A DNA stretch of 64,000 nucleotides, from contig NZ_JARESE010000001.1 in the NCBI RefSeq assembly GCF_029076845.1, forward strand, positions 62,001 to 126,000. The letters run 5' to 3'. Below the pieces are notes generated by a model. The model did not search any database. It had not been told where the DNA came from and worked only from the letters and a program-made list of their open reading frames with translations. The position numbers and the translations under genes were made by a program. Positions 16,164-26,466 of the stretch are shown piece after piece. Each line of letters starts with the position of its first letter. The first letter of the stretch is position 1. The DNA is from Novosphingobium album (ex Liu et al. 2023). Lineage in GTDB: Bacteria; Pseudomonadota; Alphaproteobacteria; Sphingomonadales; Sphingomonadaceae.

Positions 16164-16967
16164 TCAGCCGAGGCCGCGAAAGCCCAGGCTGCGCGAGATC
16201 GTCGCGCCTTCCTCGCCCACCAGGCGGGCCAGTTCCTCCAGCCGATCGGCCGAACGCGAGCTTGGCGCGGCGACCACCAGCGCGCCGACGACCGCGCCCG
16301 CCGCATCGCGGATCGCCACGGCCGTGCCGGTCACGCCCTCGGCCGCCTGATCGACCGTCTGCGCCACCCCGGCCGCGCGGATCGCCGCGATCTCCCGGGC
16401 GAGCGCCGCCGGATCGACCAGCGTGGCGGCCGTGAAGCGCTCTGGCCGCAGGCGGGCCAGATAGGCGCTGGCCGCCGCTTCCGGCCCGGCCGCCAGCAGC
16501 GCCCGGCCGCCTGCTGTCGCATGGAGTGGCCGCCGATCGCCGATCGAGACGGCGAAGCGCACCGCGTTGCGGCTTTCGATCACATCCACATACGTCAGCC
16601 GCTCGCCATCGTCGTCCGCCACCGCGAACAGCACCGTCTCGCCCGAGCGTTCGGCCAGCCGGCGCAGCCCGTCACGAATGAGGTCTGACGAAGCAAAGCG
16701 CCGCCGCGCCTCGGCCAGCGCGCTGCCCAGGCCGAAAGCACCGGGGCCAAGCCGCCAGGCGCCATCGGCGGCGGCGACGAAGCCTTCGTCGGCCAGGCCG
16801 CGCAGCAAGGCGGCAAGGCTGCTCTTGGGCGTGCCGAGCAGGCGCGAAAGGTCAGCAAGGCTGAGCGGCGCGGGGCTGGCGCACAGCGCTTCGAGGATGC
16901 GGATCACCCGCGTCACCGATTGCGGCGACTGGGCGCGGCGCGCCTCCGCGGGCTGGTCCGCCAGCAC
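16164..16967 (-). CDS. IclR-family transcriptional regulator
   Basis: A 267-residue regulator. The N-terminal winged helix-turn-helix spans about residues 17-75 (LADLSRLLGTPKSSLAALLRGL), followed by the IclR effector-binding domain with RRPLHATAGGRALLA. It begins at GTG, two bases after the stop of the upstream monooxygenase gene on the same strand, so the two form an operon and the regulator may control it. The effector is unknown. Confidence 0.88.
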   Translation of the reverse strand: MLADQPAEARRAQSPQSVTRVIRILEALCASPAPLSLADLSRLLGTPKSSLAALLRGLADEGFVAAADGAWRLGPGAFGLGSALAEARRRFASSDLIRDGLRRLAERSGETVLFAVADDDGERLTYVDVIESRNAVRFAVSIGDRRPLHATAGGRALLAAGPEAAASAYLARLRPERFTAATLVDPAALAREIAAIRAAGVAQTVDQAAEGVTGTAVAIRDAAGAVVGALVVAAPSSRSADRLEELARLVGEEGATISRSLGFRGLG

Positions 16968-16969
16968 GA

Positions 16970-17980
16970 TCAGCGGAACGCCGGGATCACTTCGCTGGCG
17001 AAGAGGCCCGCGTAGTCAAGGAAGCGATCGGCCGGCAGGCCGGGCGGGCGCATCAGCATCACGTGCTCCACCGGCACCCGGCCGCGCTGCGCGCGGAAAT
17101 GGTCGATCGCCTCGTCCGGCGTCATCACGTGCATGATATGGCTGCGCTTGAAGGCATCGAGGTCCATCGGCTTCAGCGCGGCGTTGGCCAGGCCGATGGC
17201 GTTGTCCTCGTTCATCCAGGCGCCATAGGCATTGCTGACCTGATGGAAGTAGGGCGCCAGTTCGTCGATCGCCGCCTGCTTGTCGCGCGCCACCACCAGC
17301 ATCAGGTTCTGCAGCCAGATCCGCGCGTGCGACGGGTCCTTGCCTTGCGCCACCAGCGCATCAAGGTAGGTTTCGCAGACTTCCTCGTTGCCGAAATAGC
17401 CATCGCCATACTTGGCCACGCGCTGCAACGCCTTGGGCGCGAAGCCGCCGATGAACAGCGGAATCTGCCCGCGCGGGCTGCGCGGTTCCACCCTGGCGCC
17501 TTGCAGGCGGAAATGCGCGCCTTCGAAATCGACCGTCTCGCCATCCCAGAGCCGGCGGACGATCGACAGGAATTCATCGAAACGCGCGCCGCGCTTGCCG
17601 AAATCGAGCCCCATCGCGGCATATTCGCGCCGCCGGTAGCCGATCGCCAGCCCCATCTCGACCCGGCCGTTCGACAGGATATCGAGCACCGCGCAATCCT
17701 CGGCGAAACGCAGCGGATCGTAAAGCGGGCCAAGGCCGACAGCCGATCCGATGCGGATCGTCCTGGTCCGCGCGGCGATCGCAGCCAGCGCCAGCATCGG
17801 CGAAGGCATGTAGCCGTCATCGGCGAGATGATGTTCGGGCACCCAGGCGCCAGTGAAGCCCAGCCGTTCGGTCTCGGCGATCACATCGAGCGTTTCGGCA
17901 TAGAGTTCCGCCGGGGAACGGTGGAATTCCCGTGGGTTACGAAAATCGTAAAGGTAGCCGAACGTCAGGTTTCCGGTCAC
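16970..17980 (-). CDS. Luciferase-like flavin-dependent monooxygenase
   Basis: A 336-residue TIM-barrel protein of the bacterial luciferase-like superfamily. Family blocks are visible: FTGAWVPEHHLADDGYMPSP, SAVGLGPLYDPLRFAEDCAVL and GRVEMGLAIGYRRREY, then IPLFIGGFAPKAL. Such enzymes oxidise organic substrates with reduced FMN or F420. The GTG start at 17980 has GGAGGGACAT upstream. It pairs with the IclR regulator downstream. The substrate cannot be inferred. Confidence 0.85.
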   Translation of the reverse strand: MTGNLTFGYLYDFRNPREFHRSPAELYAETLDVIAETERLGFTGAWVPEHHLADDGYMPSPMLALAAIAARTRTIRIGSAVGLGPLYDPLRFAEDCAVLDILSNGRVEMGLAIGYRRREYAAMGLDFGKRGARFDEFLSIVRRLWDGETVDFEGAHFRLQGARVEPRSPRGQIPLFIGGFAPKALQRVAKYGDGYFGNEEVCETYLDALVAQGKDPSHARIWLQNLMLVVARDKQAAIDELAPYFHQVSNAYGAWMNEDNAIGLANAALKPMDLDAFKRSHIMHVMTPDEAIDHFRAQRGRVPVEHVMLMRPPGLPADRFLDYAGLFASEVIPAFR

Positions 17981-18049
17981 ATGTCCCTCCGGGCAAAGGC
18001 GATGTCCCTTGCCTAGAGCGGAATGCGGCGCGGTAAAAGCCGGATCGTG

Positions 18050-18732
<683 letters not shown>

Positions 18733-18736
<4 letters not shown>

Positions 18737-19416
18737 TTGCGTTCGTCCTTTGCGTCACGCTCGGAGCAGTATTCGCCCGTCGCGGCGTAATAAACCATTT
18801 CGGCGACGTTGGTCGCATGATCGCCGATGCGTTCGAGATTGCGCGCGATGAACAGCAGCTGCGCCGCGCTGGTGATGGTGGAGGGGTTTTCCATCATGTG
18901 CGTGAGCAGCGAACGGAACAGCGTGTTGTAGAACTGGTCCAGCTTCTCGTCGCGGCGGATCACCTCGACCGCCAGCATCGCATCGCGCGAGCCATAGGCG
19001 TTGAGGATATCGCGCACCATGCCCTGGGCGATCTCGGCCATGGCCGGGATCAGGGTGATCGGCTCGATCTTGGGGCGGCCTTCCAGTTCATCGACGCGCT
19101 TGGCGATGTTCTTGGCATAGTCACCGATCCGCTCGATCACGCCGGAGATCTTCAGCGCGGCGATCACGTCGCGCAAGTCATCGGCCATCGGCGCGCGCAG
19201 CGCGATGGTGCGGACGGCCAGCCGATCGACCTCGGCCTCCAGCGCATCGAGCCGGGCATCGTTGGCCACGACCTGCCGGGCAAGATCCTCGTCGTGCCGC
19301 GTCAGCGCGTCGATGGCATCGCGGATGGCCACTTCGGCCAGGCCACCCATCTCGGCGATGAGGCCGCGAAGCTGGCTGATCTCGCTGTCGAATGCTTTGA
19401 CGGTATGATCGACCAT
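18733..19416 (-). CDS. phoU: PhoU phosphate-signalling regulator
   Basis: A 227-residue protein with two PhoU helical-bundle repeats, each with the ExxxD-type metal motifs (DARLDALEAEVDRLAVR; RNLERIGDHATNVAE). PhoU restrains PhoR signalling and Pst transport when phosphate is ample. It lies between pstB (11-base gap) and phoB (4-base overlap). Confidence 0.95.
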
Positions 19417-19427
19417 GGCAACCTCTC

Positions 19428-20192
19428 TCAGCCGTAACGGCCGGTGATGTAATCCTTCGTGCGCTCCTCGCGCGGATTGGTAAAGACCTGGCTGGTCTCA
19501 CCGTATTCTACCATGGAACCGAGGTGAAAGAACGCCGTCCGCTGCGAAACGCGCGCGGCCTGCTGCATCGAGTGGGTGACGATGACGATGGCGTAATTGT
19601 CCTTGAGCTCGTCGATCAGTTCCTCGATCTTCGCGGTGGCGATCGGGTCCAGCGCCGAGCACGGCTCGTCCATCAGGATGACTTCGGGGCTGACGGCGAT
19701 GGCGCGGGCGATACACAGGCGCTGCTGCTGGCCGCCGGAGAGCGCGGTGCCGGCATCGGTCAGCCGGTCCTTCACCTCGTCCCACAGGCCGGCGCGGATC
19801 AGCGCCTTTTCGACGATCAGATCCATCTCGCCCTTGCCCTGTGCCAGCCCGTGGATGCGCGGGCCGTAGGCCACGTTCTCGAAGATCGACTTGGGGAACG
19901 GGTTGGGCTTCTGGAACACCATGCCGACGCGGGCGCGCAGCGCGACCACGTCCATCGTGCCGGCGTAGATATCTTCGCCATCCAGCTTGATCTCGCCAGT
20001 GACGCGGGCATCGGCGATCGTGTCGTTCATCCGGTTGAGCGAACGCAGGAAAGTGGACTTGCCGCAGCCCGACGGGCCGATGAAAGCCGTGACGAGGCCG
20101 TTGTCGATGTCGATCGAGACATTGTCGATCGCCTTCTTCGGGCCGTACCAGACGTCGACATTGCGCGCGGTGAGTTTGGGTGTTTCGGACAT
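19428..20192 (-). CDS. pstB: Phosphate ABC transporter ATP-binding protein
   Basis: A 254-residue ABC ATPase. Walker A is GPSGCGKST, the signature is LSGGQQQRL and Walker B is VILMDEP; the C-terminus has the PstB block [16 protein letters not shown]. It energises high-affinity phosphate import with PstC and PstA. It is five bases downstream of pstA. Confidence 0.96.
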   Translation of the reverse strand: MSETPKLTARNVDVWYGPKKAIDNVSIDIDNGLVTAFIGPSGCGKSTFLRSLNRMNDTIADARVTGEIKLDGEDIYAGTMDVVALRARVGMVFQKPNPFPKSIFENVAYGPRIHGLAQGKGEMDLIVEKALIRAGLWDEVKDRLTDAGTALSGGQQQRLCIARAIAVSPEVILMDEPCSALDPIATAKIEELIDELKDNYAIVIVTHSMQQAARVSQRTAFFHLGSMVEYGETSQVFTNPREERTKDYITGRYG

Positions 20193-20197
20193 CGATC

Positions 20198-21097
20198 CTA
20201 CCAGCGGACTTCGAATTTATTGCGCAGATAGATGGCCAGGCCGTTCATCGCCAGCAGGAACACCAGCAGCACGATGATCGCGGCCGAAGTGTTGACGACG
20301 AAGGCCCTGTCGATCTCGTCCGACCACAGGAATATCTGCATCGGCAGCACGCTGGAGGGGTCGGTGAAACCCTGCGGCGGACTGGCAACGAAAGCGCGCA
20401 TACCGATCATCAGCAGCGGCGCGGTTTCGCCTAGCGCGCGCGCCATGCCGATGATCGTGCCGGTCAGGATACCGGGAAGCGCCAGCGGCAAAACGTGGTG
20501 GAACACGGTCTGCACCCTGCTGGCGCCGATCGCCAGCGCGGCGTCGCGAATGGATGGGGGCACCGCCTTGATCGCGTTACGCCCGGAAATGACGATCACC
20601 GGCATCGTCATCAGCGCCAGCGTCAGGCCGCCGACCACCGGCGAGGAGCGCGGCAGGTGGAACGTGTTGATGAACACGGCCAGGCCCAGCAGGCCGAAGA
20701 TGATCGAAGGCACCGCCGCGAGATTGTTGATCGAAACCTCGATCCAGTCGACCCAGCGGTTCCGCGGCGCGAATTCCTCAAGGTAGATCGCGGCCAGCAC
20801 GCCCATCGGGAACGACAGCGCCAGCGTCACCACCATGGTCAGGAACGAGCCCTTGGTGGCACCCCAGACGCCCGCCAGCGACGGGTCGGTGGAATCCGAG
20901 CCCGACAGGAAGCTCCAGTCCAGCCCGCCCAGCCCGTTCTTGAGCATGATGACGAGCAGCAGCGCCAGGAAGGCGAGCGACAGCCCGATCGCGCCCATCC
21001 CGAACAGGCGGAAGCGCTTTTCGGCGGCATGGCGGCGCGCCAGCCGCCTGGTCATTTCCGGCGACTGCCAAGGCCCCGGGTTCGAACCCCTAGTCAT
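20198..21097 (-). CDS. pstA: Phosphate ABC transporter permease PstA
   Basis: A 299-residue permease with six hydrophobic segments and the binding-protein-dependent transport loop (EAA-like) around [23 protein letters not shown]. The start overlaps the pstC stop by eight bases (ATGACTAG). The N-terminus carries a basic cytoplasmic leader. Confidence 0.95.
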   Translation of the reverse strand: MTRGSNPGPWQSPEMTRRLARRHAAEKRFRLFGMGAIGLSLAFLALLLVIMLKNGLGGLDWSFLSGSDSTDPSLAGVWGATKGSFLTMVVTLALSFPMGVLAAIYLEEFAPRNRWVDWIEVSINNLAAVPSIIFGLLGLAVFINTFHLPRSSPVVGGLTLALMTMPVIVISGRNAIKAVPPSIRDAALAIGASRVQTVFHHVLPLALPGILTGTIIGMARALGETAPLLMIGMRAFVASPPQGFTDPSSVLPMQIFLWSDEIDRAFVVNTSAAIIVLLVFLLAMNGLAIYLRNKFEVRW

Positions 21098-22463
21098 ATG
21101 CTTCCCGGAAACGCTTCACGACCCTGAGGGCGATGATGTTGAGGATCAATGTGACGATAAAAAGAACCAGGCCCAGCGCGAAGGCGGAAAGCGTCTTGGG
21201 GCTGTTGAATTCCTGATCGCCGGTGAGGAGCTGGACGATCTGGTACGTCACCGTCGTCATGCTCTCGAACGGGTTGAGCGACAGCCGCGCGGCAGCGCCG
21301 GCGGCCATGACCACGATCATCGTCTCGCCGATGGCGCGGCTGATCGCCAGCATCACGCCCGCGACGATGCCGGGCAGCGCGGCCGGCAGCAGCACGCGCT
21401 TGATCGTTTCGGACTTGGTCGCGCCCATTGCCAGCGAGCCGTCGCGCATCGCCTGCGGCACCGCCGCGATGCTGTCATCCGCCATCGAGGAGACGAAGGG
21501 GATGATCATCACGCCCATGACGAGGCCGGCGGCCAGCGCGCTTTCGGTCGAGGGGTTTTCCGCGCCCATGGCGGCGGCGAAATCGCGGATCAGCGGCGCC
21601 ACCGTCAGCGCGGCGAAATAGCCGTAGACCACGGTGGGCACGCCCGCGAGGATTTCCAGCGCGGGCTTGAGCCAGCGGCGCAGACGCGGGCTGGCATATT
21701 GCGTCAGGTAGATCGCGCTCATCAGCCCCAGCGGGATGGCGACCAGCATGGCGATGATCGCGCCGATATAGATCGTGCCCCAGAACAGCGGCACCGCGCC
21801 GAAATTGCTCGACAGGTCATCGCCCACCGCGTTGGCCGGGGCCCAGTGCAGGCCGGTGAGGAAGTCGAGCGGCGAAACGTCGCGGAAGAACATGCCCGCT
21901 TCGAACACCAGCGAGGCGATGATCCCGAACGTGGTCAGGATCGCCATCAGCGAGGCGGCGAGCAGCAGCAGCATGACGCCGCGCTCCACCCGCGTGCGGG
22001 CCGGGAAGCCGGCGCGGATCCGGGTGAAGCCATAGCCGCCGCCGGCAAAGGCGAAGAGGACAACCAGCGCCGCGCCGATCAGGTCGAAGCGCGATTGCGC
22101 CGCGCGCATCGGCTCGGCCAGTTGCGCCGAAAGCGGATTGAACGCGGCCGTGCCGGGATTGGCCGCGATCACATGCGCTTCGGCCAGGATCGATTCGCGC
22201 TCCATGTCGCCGGCGGGCAGCGCGGCCGCCGCCGGATCGGACATCACCGAGGTTTCAATCAGGCCGGGTTCGATCGAGGACCACGTCGCGAACGCCAGCA
22301 GCGCCGGGATGACGATCCACAGCGCCATGTGCCAGCCGTGGTAGCCGGGCGTCGAATGCAGCGAGCCTCGTCCGGTATAGAGCAGCCGCGCCCTGGTCCT
22401 GGCCGAGAACCACCCGACAAGGCCAAGGCCGAGAACCGCGGCCAGGACGATGAACCCGATCAT
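21090..22463 (-). CDS. pstC: Phosphate ABC transporter permease PstC, long form
   Basis: A 457-residue permease, about 140 residues longer than the E. coli protein. The extra N-terminal part holds two hydrophobic segments (1-20 and 45-63) and a periplasmic-looking loop. The core permease follows, with the EAA-like motif GATKSETIKRVLLPAALPGIVAG. Long PstC proteins are common in alphaproteobacteria. It is 17 bases downstream of pstS. Confidence 0.94.
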   Translation of the reverse strand: MIGFIVLAAVLGLGLVGWFSARTRARLLYTGRGSLHSTPGYHGWHMALWIVIPALLAFATWSSIEPGLIETSVMSDPAAAALPAGDMERESILAEAHVIAANPGTAAFNPLSAQLAEPMRAAQSRFDLIGAALVVLFAFAGGGYGFTRIRAGFPARTRVERGVMLLLLAASLMAILTTFGIIASLVFEAGMFFRDVSPLDFLTGLHWAPANAVGDDLSSNFGAVPLFWGTIYIGAIIAMLVAIPLGLMSAIYLTQYASPRLRRWLKPALEILAGVPTVVYGYFAALTVAPLIRDFAAAMGAENPSTESALAAGLVMGVMIIPFVSSMADDSIAAVPQAMRDGSLAMGATKSETIKRVLLPAALPGIVAGVMLAISRAIGETMIVVMAAGAAARLSLNPFESMTTVTYQIVQLLTGDQEFNSPKTLSAFALGLVLFIVTLILNIIALRVVKRFREAYD

Positions 22464-22480
22464 CGGCGAAACCCGTGCGC

Positions 22481-23524
22481 TTACTTCAGCTGCGAGGGAT
22501 CGAGGAGGGTCATGCCGGCGACGATTTCCGCGCTCTTCTTGCGCACGTCCTCGGGCGCGATCACCATGCCCTTGGCCTTGAGATAGCCATCAGGCCCCCA
22601 GGCGGCCGGCCAGGCCTTGACGTATTCGGCCAGTCCCTTGACCGGCGCGAGATGCGCCTTCTTGACATAGATGTAGAGCGGGCGGGCACCGGGATAAGTG
22701 AAGTTCGAGATCGTTTCGTAAGTCGGCTCGATCCCCGACATCGGGATGCCCTTGAGCGTATCGGGGTTCTCTTCCAGGAACGAGAAGCCGAAGATGCCGA
22801 TGGCCTTGGGATTCTGCGAGATCTTCTGGACGATCAGGTTGTCGTTCTCGCCCGAATCGACATAAGCGCCGTCCTCGCGGATCTGGGTGCAGACCGCCTT
22901 GTACTTGTCCTCATCGCTGTCCTTGAGCGCCTTGGTGGCGGCATCGGTCTTGCAGCCGGCCTCCAGGATCAGTTCGGCCAGCGCGTCGCGCGTGCCCGAG
23001 GTCGAGGGCGGGCCGTAGACCATGATCGGCATGTCGGGCAGCGCCGGGTTGACGTCCTTCCACGAATTGGCGGTGTTCGGCTTGCCGAAGGGATTGGCCG
23101 CCAGCGCCTTGTAGACATCGACCGGCGCCAGCTTCATGCCGGGGCCGTCCTTCGCCTCGCCAAAGGCGATGCCATCGATGCCGACCTGGATCTCGACGAT
23201 CTCGGTCACGCCGTTCTTGGCGCAATCGGCGTATTCCGAAGCCTTCATCCGGCGCGAGGCATTCTCGATATCGGGATGCTGCGCGCCCACGCCGGCGCAG
23301 AACAGCTTCATGCCCGCGCCCGTGCCGGTGGATTCGATCACCGGGCTCTTGGCGCCGCTCTTGGCGAATTCCTCGGCCACGGCGGTGGCGAAGGGATAGA
23401 CCGTGGACGAGCCGACCGCCCGCACGAAATCGCGCGTGCCCGAAGAGGAGCCGCCCGAACCGCCGCACGCCGAAAGCGCGAGCGCGGAAACCGCGGCAAT
23501 CGAGAAGGACTTGAGACTAGTCAT
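22481..23524 (-). CDS. pstS: Periplasmic phosphate-binding lipoprotein PstS
   Basis: A 347-residue phosphate-binding protein with a lipobox (LSAC, Cys20), then a Gly/Ser linker. Phosphate-binding blocks are visible: VGSSTVYPF, ESTGTGAGMKLF and PSTSGTRDAL. The start at 23524 follows AAGGGG and begins the signal peptide; a longer open frame upstream is not coding. It is the first gene of the pst operon, downstream of a PHO box. Confidence 0.95.
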   Translation of the reverse strand: MTSLKSFSIAAVSALALSACGGSGGSSSGTRDFVRAVGSSTVYPFATAVAEEFAKSGAKSPVIESTGTGAGMKLFCAGVGAQHPDIENASRRMKASEYADCAKNGVTEIVEIQVGIDGIAFGEAKDGPGMKLAPVDVYKALAANPFGKPNTANSWKDVNPALPDMPIMVYGPPSTSGTRDALAELILEAGCKTDAATKALKDSDEDKYKAVCTQIREDGAYVDSGENDNLIVQKISQNPKAIGIFGFSFLEENPDTLKGIPMSGIEPTYETISNFTYPGARPLYIYVKKAHLAPVKGLAEYVKAWPAAWGPDGYLKAKGMVIAPEDVRKKSAEIVAGMTLLDPSQLK

Positions 23525-23571
23525 GGAATACCCCTTGGCGTCCTGCTGTGACGCGCCTCTATGGGCGTTGA

Positions 23572-23600
23572 ATGACAGTTCCGTGACAACTTGATGACAA
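23572..23600 (-). promoter_or_regulatory. PHO box upstream of pstS
   Basis: Read on the minus strand, three half-sites occur at exact 11-base spacing: TTGTCAT (23600-23594), TTGTCAC (23589-23583) and CTGTCAT (23578-23572). This is the clearest PhoB operator in the window. It is 48 bases upstream of the pstS start. Confidence 0.88.
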
Positions 23601-23757
23601 GCCACCCGGAATCGCCCCCGACCCTCGCCGCACGGCCGCATTACTCTTGCCTGGCGCGCGCGGATAGACGCAATGTCGGCTTATGCGCGCCCGGTCATGA
23701 CCGGATGAAGTCATCCACGCCGCCGCGCCACCCGCGGCCCCGGTTGCGCCCATGCCG

Positions 23758-24744
23758 TCAGTCCTTGCGCAGCGGCAGCATCATCGACGCGGTGGTGCCC
23801 GAACCGGGCCGGCTGGCGATATCGAAGCGGCCACGATGGCGCTCGACGATGTGCTTGACGATCGACAGGCCCAGCCCGGTGCCGCCCGCCGCGCGGCTGC
23901 GGCTGGTATCGGCGCGATAGAACCGCTCGGTCAGGCGCGGCAGATGCTCGGGCGCGATGCCCTCGCCATCGTCGTGCACCGCGATCAGCAGCCAGCCGGT
24001 GTTGGTCGCTTCAAGCGACACCTGCACCGCGCCGCCCGGCTTGCCGTACTTGATCGCGTTGTCGATCAGGTTGCGCAGCACTTGCGCCATCTGCCCGCGA
24101 TCCCCGGCGATCGGCGCGTGTTCGCAATTGGCCGTGACGGTGACGGCCCCGCCCGTGCGGAATTCGCCGGCGGTCTCACGCGCCAGCACGACCATGTCGA
24201 CCGTCTCGGACGGCACCTCGTGCTTGATCGCCTCGATTCGCGAAAGCGACATGAGGTCCGACACCAGCGACTGCATCCGCAGCGCCTCATGCCGGATCGT
24301 CTTGAGGAAGCGCTCGCGCGTCGCCTCGTCGCCGCCGGCCTTGGGGTTCATCAGCGTCTCGACATAGCCAAGCACGGTGGCCAGCGGCGTGCGCAGCTCA
24401 TGGCTGGCATTGGCGACGAAATCGGCGTGCGCGCGCGCGACGCTGACCTGCACCGACAAGTCGTAAAGCGTGACCAGCCGTTCACCGATGCCCACCGGCT
24501 TGCAGTCGATCTCCCACACGCTGCCGCCGACCGAGAGCCCACCGACCTTGGCGGTGCCGCCGCTTTCGCTCAGGATCACGGAGACCGCCAGGGGATCGCG
24601 AATCGCGATGCGCACGTCCTGCCCCAGGATATGCGCGCCCAGCAGCGCCTTGGCCGCGGCGTTGGCAAAGCTCACTTGCCCGCGCGAGACGATCAGCGCG
24701 GGAGTCTGGATATGTTCGAGAAGCTGGACACCGTCGATTGCCAT
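23758..24744 (-). CDS. phoR: PhoR phosphate-regulon sensor kinase, form without membrane anchor
   Basis: A 328-residue histidine kinase. It has a PAS-like region (1-95), a dimerisation domain with phospho-acceptor His115 (NASHELRTPL), then N box (NLIDNAIKYG), G1 (DDGEGI) and G2 (GGTGLGLSIVKHIVE) boxes. Typical PhoR proteins begin with one or two membrane helices; none is present here, and an in-frame TAA lies four codons before the ATG, so the start cannot move upstream. It is separated from pstS by 233 bases and probably has its own promoter. Confidence 0.92.
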   Translation of the reverse strand: MAIDGVQLLEHIQTPALIVSRGQVSFANAAAKALLGAHILGQDVRIAIRDPLAVSVILSESGGTAKVGGLSVGGSVWEIDCKPVGIGERLVTLYDLSVQVSVARAHADFVANASHELRTPLATVLGYVETLMNPKAGGDEATRERFLKTIRHEALRMQSLVSDLMSLSRIEAIKHEVPSETVDMVVLARETAGEFRTGGAVTVTANCEHAPIAGDRGQMAQVLRNLIDNAIKYGKPGGAVQVSLEATNTGWLLIAVHDDGEGIAPEHLPRLTERFYRADTSRSRAAGGTGLGLSIVKHIVERHRGRFDIASRPGSGTTASMMLPLRKD

Positions 24745-24967
24745 GGCGGCTTCTTAGTGCGCGCGCACGCGATCGGGAAGCGCGCAATCGGCAAAAAGGC
24801 TCGCGATCAGCGCGGGGGCGCAGCGGCAATCGGGCCGCACGGTTAAGGAAAAATCCGCTCCCGGGCAAACTGGCGCTTGCAACTCCCCCTTGTGATATGC
24901 TGCAACTGCGAGCACCGTTAACGTCAGCAGGAGATCGTGTAGTGCGCTGTACCGGGCACCCGACTGC
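24745..24967. promoter_or_regulatory. Divergent promoter region of phoR and zwf
   Basis: A 223-base non-coding region between divergent genes. No PHO box or other defined motif was found in it. Confidence 0.45.
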
Positions 24968-26410
24968 ATGACCAAATTCACCGCGGATCGCCTTCTCCTG
25001 TTCGGCGCCACTGGCGATCTTTCGCGCCGGATGCTGCTGCCCTCGCTCTGCGCGCTCGATGCCGACGGCCTGCTCGATCCGCAGATCGAGATCGTCGGCA
25101 CCGCCCGGTCGGACCTCGACGACGCGGCCTTCCGCAATTTCGCGCGCGAATCGCTGGAGCAGTTCCTGCCCGCCGACCGGCGCGGCGGCATGGCCACGTT
25201 CCTCAACCGGCTGAGCTATCAGTCGCTTGACGCATCGAAGCCCGAAGGCTTCGGCGATCTGGCCGCCAAGGTGGGCACGCCGGCCGAAGGGCTCGCCATC
25301 TTCCTGTCGACCGCGCCGAGCCTGTTCGAGCCGACCATCCATGGCCTGGCCGCCGGGGGCCTGGCCGGAGAGCGCACGCGCATCGGCCTGGAAAAGCCGC
25401 TGGGCACCGATCTCAAGTCCAGCCGCGTGATCAACGACGCGGTCGCCACCGCCTTTCCCGAGGACCGGATCTACCGGATCGACCATTATCTGGGCAAGGA
25501 AACCGTGCAGAACCTGCTGGCGCTGCGCTTTGCCAACATGCTGTTCGAGCCGCTGTGGAACGCCGCCCACATCGATCACGTCCAGATCACCGTCGCCGAA
25601 ACGGTCGGCCTCGAAGGGCGCGTGGCCTTCTATGACGATGCCGGGGCGCTGCGCGACATGGTGCAGAACCACATGCTCCAGCTGCTTGCGCTGGTCGCGA
25701 TGGAGCTGCCGGTCAGCTATGATTCCACCAATGTGCGCGACGAAAAGGTGAAAGTGCTGCGCTCGCTGCGCCCCGTCGCGCATGGCGAGACGGTGACGGG
25801 CCAGTACCGCGCCGGCGCCATCGGCGGGCAGGCCGTGCCGGGATACGATGACGAGCTGGGCAAGGATTCCGACACCGAGACCTTCGTCGCGATCAAGGCG
25901 CATATCGACAACTGGCGCTGGAAAGGCGTGCCGTTCTACTTGCGCACCGGCAAGCGCCTGCCCAAGCGGACGACCGAGATCGTCGTGCAGTTCCGCCCGA
26001 TCCCGCATTCGATCTTCACCGGCCGCGGCGCGCGGATCGCGCCCAACCGGCTGGTGATCGGCATCCAGCCGGCCGAGAACATCACGCTTTCGCTGATGAC
26101 CAAGGTGCCCGGGCTCGATCGCGAGGGCTTTGGCCTGCGCAGCGTGCCGCTGGAGATCACCATGCCCGATGCCTTCGCCGGGCCGCAGCGCCGCATCGCC
26201 TATGAACGCCTGCTGCTCGACCTGGTCGAGGGCGACCAGACGCTGTTCGTGCGGCGCGACGAGGTGGAAGCGCAGTGGGACTGGATCGACGCGATCCGCG
26301 CGGGCTGGGAAGAGCATTCGCTTGAGCCCAAGACCTATACGGCGGGAAGCTGGGGGCCCTCGGCCTCGATCGCGCTGGCCGAGCGTGACGGCGTGACCTG
26401 GCATGAATGA
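24968..26410 (+). CDS. zwf: Glucose-6-phosphate 1-dehydrogenase
   Basis: A 480-residue enzyme converting glucose 6-phosphate to 6-phosphogluconolactone with NAD(P)+. The nucleotide-binding motif is GATGDLSRR near residue 14 and the substrate-binding motif is RIDHYLGKE. It opens the Entner-Doudoroff operon, 56 bases before edd. No pgl gene lies in the operon. Confidence 0.96.
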   Translation: MTKFTADRLLLFGATGDLSRRMLLPSLCALDADGLLDPQIEIVGTARSDLDDAAFRNFARESLEQFLPADRRGGMATFLNRLSYQSLDASKPEGFGDLAAKVGTPAEGLAIFLSTAPSLFEPTIHGLAAGGLAGERTRIGLEKPLGTDLKSSRVINDAVATAFPEDRIYRIDHYLGKETVQNLLALRFANMLFEPLWNAAHIDHVQITVAETVGLEGRVAFYDDAGALRDMVQNHMLQLLALVAMELPVSYDSTNVRDEKVKVLRSLRPVAHGETVTGQYRAGAIGGQAVPGYDDELGKDSDTETFVAIKAHIDNWRWKGVPFYLRTGKRLPKRTTEIVVQFRPIPHSIFTGRGARIAPNRLVIGIQPAENITLSLMTKVPGLDREGFGLRSVPLEITMPDAFAGPQRRIAYERLLLDLVEGDQTLFVRRDEVEAQWDWIDAIRAGWEEHSLEPKTYTAGSWGPSASIALAERDGVTWHE

Positions 26411-26466
26411 TCGTTTCCTGACCATGCCGCGATACCCGTGGCGGGCCGGAGACCGGGAGTAACGCG

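Noticed and set aside
21070-21090. GGGTTCGAACCCC, a T-arm-like sequence
   Set aside because: It lies inside the pstA coding region near its start, and no tRNA cloverleaf can be built around it.
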